Shown: positions 13,111 through 16,242 of the stretch, in pieces | Layout of the letters: the number at the start of each line of letters is the position of its first letter | How positions within the stretch are numbered: the stretch's first letter is position 1 | Source of the DNA: DATARH01 sp035935235 | GTDB lineage: Bacteria > Pseudomonadota > Alphaproteobacteria > ATCC43930 > CGMCC-115725 | DNA length: 16,242 nt | Reading direction: 5' to 3' | Assembly (NCBI GenBank): GCA_035935235.1 | Contig: DASYXG010000248.1 | Span: forward strand, 1-16,242 | Notes under the pieces: generated by a model | Seen by the model: only the letters and a program-made list of their open reading frames with translations | Database searches by the model: none | What the model was told of the DNA's origin: nothing | Program-made: the position numbers and the translations under genes

Positions 13111-14415
13111 TTACGGGCTCACCGGCAACGGCAGCAGCGGCAGCCTATGGGTAATGGTGAACCAAAAGATGGCGAAAGCGAGTGAGACGACCGCGATCGG
13201 CACCCCGGCTTTGGCGTGTTCGCGGAAGCTGAGTCGGGCTCCCATGCGGTCGGCGCGCTCGGCGATCAGCACGTTGGTGAGGCTTCCCGACAGCAGCAGA
13301 TTTCCGGCGAGGGTCGATAGGGTAGCCAAGGAATAGAGGACCCCCGGCGGCGGGGTCTGCCATATCTGCAAGAGCAGCATCGTCCCCGGCAGGGTGCCGA
13401 TCGTATTGCTGGTGACGACGCTGAACACGGTCAGCGGCACCAGCCCGTTTGGCAGCAGGTTGTGAGCATCGAGAAACTCCATCAGCGGCGCGGCGATCCC
13501 GGCCTGATTGAGCGCGCCGGTTACCGCAAAGAGGCAGGCGACGAGCAATAGCAGCGGCCAATCGACCGCCGCGATCATCGTCCGGCTGGTGATTTTGCGG
13601 TTGGCGAGCAGCAAGGCCGCGATGCCCAGCGCCCCGAGCTCCCGCGGCAGCGGCGTGAGGAACAAGATCAGCAGTGCCACCAACGCGACCGCGCCCTTGA
13701 TCGTCTGGTTGCGATCGAACGGGTGCGAAACGACGGGTGGCAGGTCGGCGCGGTCGGTGCCGTCGCCGCCGCCGGCAAAAATGCGCTGGCGCCATTGCAA
13801 CCAGACCACGACGAACACAGTGACGAGGCTGAACAGCGCCGGCACCCCGCAAATGCCGATAAATCGCCAGAAATTGAGCCGCCCGATCTCGCCCACCAGG
13901 ATGTTCTGCGGGTTGCCGATCAGGGTCGCGGCCGAGCCGGCATTGGTCGAGGCGGCGAGCGCGATCATGAACGGGCGCGGGTCGCAGCCGCGCGCGCGCG
14001 CGCCGACGATCAACAGCGGAGCGATAGTGATGATGAGGATGTCGTTGGCGAGCACCGCCGACAGAGCGCCGCCGACCGCGACGGTCAGCGCCAGAAGCAC
14101 CGTCGTGCCATGCTCGGTGCTGGTAAAGGTGCGTGCGCAGAGGTCGATGAACCCGGCTTCGGCGAATTGCGCCGAGATGATCATCATCGCGAACAACAGC
14201 GCCAGGGTCGGCAGGTCGACATTGGTGCCGAAATCGTCGAGGTTCATCTCCCGGGTCACCAGCAGCGCGATGACCGCGAGCAGCGCGATCCCGGTGCGGT
14301 CGACCTGCAGCCAGGCGATGCGGCCTGCCGCCATGCCGGCATAGGTCAGAATCAGGACGAGGAGGACGATCGCGGCGTGCATGGGGCGGCTGGGAGAAAC
14401 GGCTCCGCGCATCAT
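13111..14415 (-). CDS. ArsB/NhaD/SLC13-type anion or ion permease
   Basis: This 434-residue inner-membrane protein of the ion transporter superfamily has about 10-12 helices. The two inverted re-entrant motifs are visible: LSAVLANDILIITIAPLL with ASTNAGSAATLIGNPQNILVG in the first half (compare SNIGGxATLIGDPPN in ArsB/YbiR-type proteins), and FSVVTSNTIGTLPGTMLLL in the second. A polar loop of ~30 residues (RQRIFAGGGDGTDRADLPP) separates the halves. Relatives carry arsenite, citrate, other dicarboxylates, sulfate or Na+/H+; there is no ars gene nearby, so the substrate is open. ATG at 14413-14415 or ATG at 14380-14382 (residue 12) could be the start; neither has a good ribosome site. It lies 38 bases upstream of hemC and may be co-transcribed with it. 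Confidence 0.85.
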   Translation of the reverse strand: MMRGAVSPSRPMHAAIVLLVLILTYAGMAAGRIAWLQVDRTGIALLAVIALLVTREMNLDDFGTNVDLPTLALLFAMMIISAQFAEAGFIDLCARTFTSTEHGTTVLLALTVAVGGALSAVLANDILIITIAPLLIVGARARGCDPRPFMIALAASTNAGSAATLIGNPQNILVGEIGRLNFWRFIGICGVPALFSLVTVFVVVWLQWRQRIFAGGGDGTDRADLPPVVSHPFDRNQTIKGAVALVALLILFLTPLPRELGALGIAALLLANRKITSRTMIAAVDWPLLLLVACLFAVTGALNQAGIAAPLMEFLDAHNLLPNGLVPLTVFSVVTSNTIGTLPGTMLLLQIWQTPPPGVLYSLATLSTLAGNLLLSGSLTNVLIAERADRMGARLSFREHAKAGVPIAVVSLAFAIFWFTITHRLPLLPLPVSP

Positions 14416-14560
14416 CGCCGAAGCGATGGTTAGAACGCCAGAACTCGTTTGATTCGCAACGGTTTTTGTCAGCTCCGTGTCAGCCGAGCCACGGTCGAGC
14501 TCCAGCTCGGGTTCGCGCTTCGTGCTGCGCTGGGCGCGTCCAGTTGCTATATGTAGGGCG
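14416..14560. other. Divergent intergenic region between permease and helicase genes
   Basis: These 145 bases separate two divergent genes and must hold the promoters for both. I see no convincing -35/-10 pair. The only structure is a short inverted repeat, CGAGCT-CC-AGCTCG at 14496-14509, whose 2-base loop is too tight for a good RNA hairpin; it may be a protein site or chance. Confidence 0.4.
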
Positions 14561-16242
14561 ATGTCCGATGCCGTTGTCGATCAGACCGCTCCGCCGTCGG
14601 CGGAAGCGGCAGCTCCACCCTATCTCGCCGGCTTGAACGAGGCGCAGGCGAAAGCGGTTGCCGCGGTCGACGGGCCGGTGCTTGTGCTGGCCGGCGCGGG
14701 CACCGGCAAGACGCGAGTGCTGACGACCCGGCTCGCCCACATCCTCGCCACCCGCCGCGCCTTTCCGGGGGAGATGCTGGCGGTCACCTTCACCAACAAG
14801 GCGGCGCGCGAAATGCGCGAGCGGCTAGAGGCGATCATCGGCCATGCCGCCGAGGGGGTGTGGCTCGGCACCTTCCATGCGCTCGCCGCGCGCATCCTGC
14901 GCCGCCACGCCGAGGCGGTCGGGCTGAAGTCGAGCTTCACGATCCTCGACAGCGACGACCAGCTGCGCCTCGTCAAGCAAATCCTCGCCGCCGCCAATAT
15001 CGACGAGCGGCGCTGGCAGGCGCGGGTGCTGCACGCCGTCATTGAGCGCTGGAAGGATCGCGGTCTCACCCCCGACAAGGTCTCGACGGCGGAGATCGGC
15101 GATTTCGCCGACGGCAAGGCGATCGAACTCTACCGACTCTACCAAGAGCGCCTCGCCACGGTGAACGCGGTCGATTTCGGCGACCTGCTGTTGCACAATT
15201 TGACCCTGTTCCAGCAGAATCCCGACATCCTGGCGACCTATCAGCACCGTTTCCGCTACGTGCTGGTCGATGAGTACCAGGACACCAACGTCGCGCAGTA
15301 TCTGTGGCTGCGGCTGCTGGCGCAGCAGCACAAGAACATCTGTTGCGTCGGCGACGACGATCAGTCGATCTATTCGTGGCGCGGCGCGCAGATCGAAAAC
15401 ATCCTCAAATTCGAAAGCGATTTTCCCGGCGCGCTGATCGTCCGGCTCGAGGAGAACTACCGCTCGACCCCGGAAATCCTCGCCGCCGCGGCGGGGGTCA
15501 TCGACCATAATCGCGGCCGGCTCGGCAAGACGCTGTGGACCCGCGCTGAGGTCGGCGACAAGGTGACGGTGCGCGGGTTGTGGGACGCCGAGCAGGAGGC
15601 GCGTTGGGCCGGCGACGAGATCGAGGCGCTGCATCGTAGGGGCCATGCGCTCAGCGAGATCGCGATCCTGGTGCGCGCCGGGTTCCAGACTCGCGAGTTC
15701 GAGGAGCGTTTTATCGCGCTCGCCTTGCCCTATCGCGTCGTCGGCGGGCCGCGCTTCTACGAGCGCCAGGAAATCCGCGACGCGATGGCCTATCTGCGGC
15801 TGATCAACCAGCCGGCCGACGACCTCGCCTTCGAGCGCATCGTCAACACGCCCAGGCGCGGCATCGGCACCGCCAGCCTGCAGGTGTTGCATGCGGCGGC
15901 GCGCGCCGAAGGCGTCTCGTTGGTCGAGGCGACTCGCAGCCTGATCGCCGGCGACGATCTGCCCAGGGCGGCGCGCAATGCGCTGGGCAATTTCCTTACC
16001 ATGCTCGACCGCTGGCGGACGGAAGCCGAGCGCGACAGCCATGTCGAGCTGGTCCAGCGCATGCTCGACGAGTCGGGCTACACCGGGATGTGGCAAGCGG
16101 ACCCGTCGCCGAACGCGCCGGGGCGGCTCGAAAACCTCAAGGAACTGGTCGTCGCCATGGCCGAATTCGAGAACCTTGGCGGGTTCCTCGAACATGTCAG
16201 CCTGGTGATGGACAACGCGCGCGATACCGCGGGCGACATGGT
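14561..16242 (+). CDS. uvrD: UvrD/PcrA-type ATP-dependent DNA helicase, 3' end outside window
   Basis: This superfamily 1A 3'-5' helicase acts in nucleotide excision and mismatch repair. About 560 residues are present and the frame is open at the window edge; full-length relatives are about 700-800. Visible motifs are the Q-motif region LNEAQAKAV (25-33), Walker A GAGTGKT (45-51), motif Ia VTFTNKAAREM, motif Ib GTFHALAARIL, Walker B VLVDEYQDTN (DEYQD 237-241), motif III VGDDDQSIYSWRGA, motif IV RLEENYRSTPEIL, and the 2B-proximal FYERQEIRDAMAYLRL. Motifs V and VI lie beyond the window. The ~20 N-terminal residues before the Q motif are Ala/Pro-rich and probably disordered. ATG 14561 has AGGG very close upstream (2-base gap), a poor site, but no better start is in frame. 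PcrA/Rep-like naming remains possible. Confidence 0.93.
   Translation, partial: MSDAVVDQTAPPSAEAAAPPYLAGLNEAQAKAVAAVDGPVLVLAGAGTGKTRVLTTRLAHILATRRAFPGEMLAVTFTNKAAREMRERLEAIIGHAAEGVWLGTFHALAARILRRHAEAVGLKSSFTILDSDDQLRLVKQILAAANIDERRWQARVLHAVIERWKDRGLTPDKVSTAEIGDFADGKAIELYRLYQERLATVNAVDFGDLLLHNLTLFQQNPDILATYQHRFRYVLVDEYQDTNVAQYLWLRLLAQQHKNICCVGDDDQSIYSWRGAQIENILKFESDFPGALIVRLEENYRSTPEILAAAAGVIDHNRGRLGKTLWTRAEVGDKVTVRGLWDAEQEARWAGDEIEALHRRGHALSEIAILVRAGFQTREFEERFIALALPYRVVGGPRFYERQEIRDAMAYLRLINQPADDLAFERIVNTPRRGIGTASLQVLHAAARAEGVSLVEATRSLIAGDDLPRAARNALGNFLTMLDRWRTEAERDSHVELVQRMLDESGYTGMWQADPSPNAPGRLENLKELVVAMAEFENLGGFLEHVSLVMDNARDTAGDM

Noticed and set aside
14551..14556. ATG-TAG start-stop just before the helicase gene
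   Set aside because: It has no ribosome site and a two-codon start-stop is expected by chance; not enough to claim control.
14825..16195. 456-codon reverse-strand open frame over the helicase
   Set aside because: It lies antisense to the helicase, whose motifs are unmistakable; long open antisense frames are common at this GC content.
1..16242. Search for a defence island, secretion, biosynthetic cluster, phage or CRISPR system
   Set aside because: All genes belong to known housekeeping, transport or signalling families or are single small unknowns. No nuclease-toxin pair, repeat-spacer array, integrase or modular synthase is present.

Overview
The window is high-GC DNA, ordinary chromosomal in character, and most likely from an alphaproteobacterium (Rhodospirillales or Hyphomicrobiales; the exact group is not resolvable by eye). 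The grounds are the protein sequences (class 2 PyrD, TIGR01459-type HAD protein, BdhA, a SRPBCC/DUF5939 adenylate cyclase) and an inverted pair of a 'cctcaggatga...cgaaggacg' intergenic repeat of a kind common in alphaproteobacterial genomes. No phage, IS, CRISPR, rRNA or tRNA gene is visible. Coding density is high and no gap exceeds about 215 bases.

Left part (1-4418): the 3' end of an alpha/beta hydrolase meets, tail to tail, a reverse-strand Nramp-related transporter with non-canonical metal-site motifs. Divergent from it runs a tight three-gene operon: a 2-keto-4-pentenoate hydratase-type enzyme, quinone-linked dihydroorotate dehydrogenase (pyrD; 1-nt gap) and a NagD-like HAD protein (ATGA overlap).

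Middle (4419-8130): the repeat hairpin is followed by a conserved-looking 113-aa protein of unknown role. Divergent from that is a three-part adenylate cyclase (SRPBCC domain, four-Cys zinc ribbon/DUF5939 region, class III cyclase) with all the catalytic and adenine-specifying residues. Its 3' end overlaps a half-size EamA transporter gene on the other strand by 13 bases. Next comes a D-3-hydroxybutyrate dehydrogenase (bdhA) with every substrate residue in place.

Right part (8131-16242): two reverse-strand genes (pirin/quercetinase-like, then an MFS porter with a GTG start), then a forward MFS exporter-like gene. This exporter has an unusual leader: a tandem 8-base repeat, an intrinsic-terminator hairpin, and a five-codon mini-ORF with a strong ribosome site whose stop overlaps the exporter start. 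A small two-helix membrane protein follows. A reverse-strand pair encodes an ArsB/SLC13-type permease and porphobilinogen deaminase (hemC, probable TTG start). The last gene is a UvrD/PcrA-type helicase, cut by the window edge.

The genes cover pyrimidine and haem synthesis, ketone-body/PHB turnover, cAMP signalling, transport and DNA repair. I do not see a convincing novel multi-gene system. The items most worth checking are the MFS leader, the Nramp variant and the cyclase architecture.
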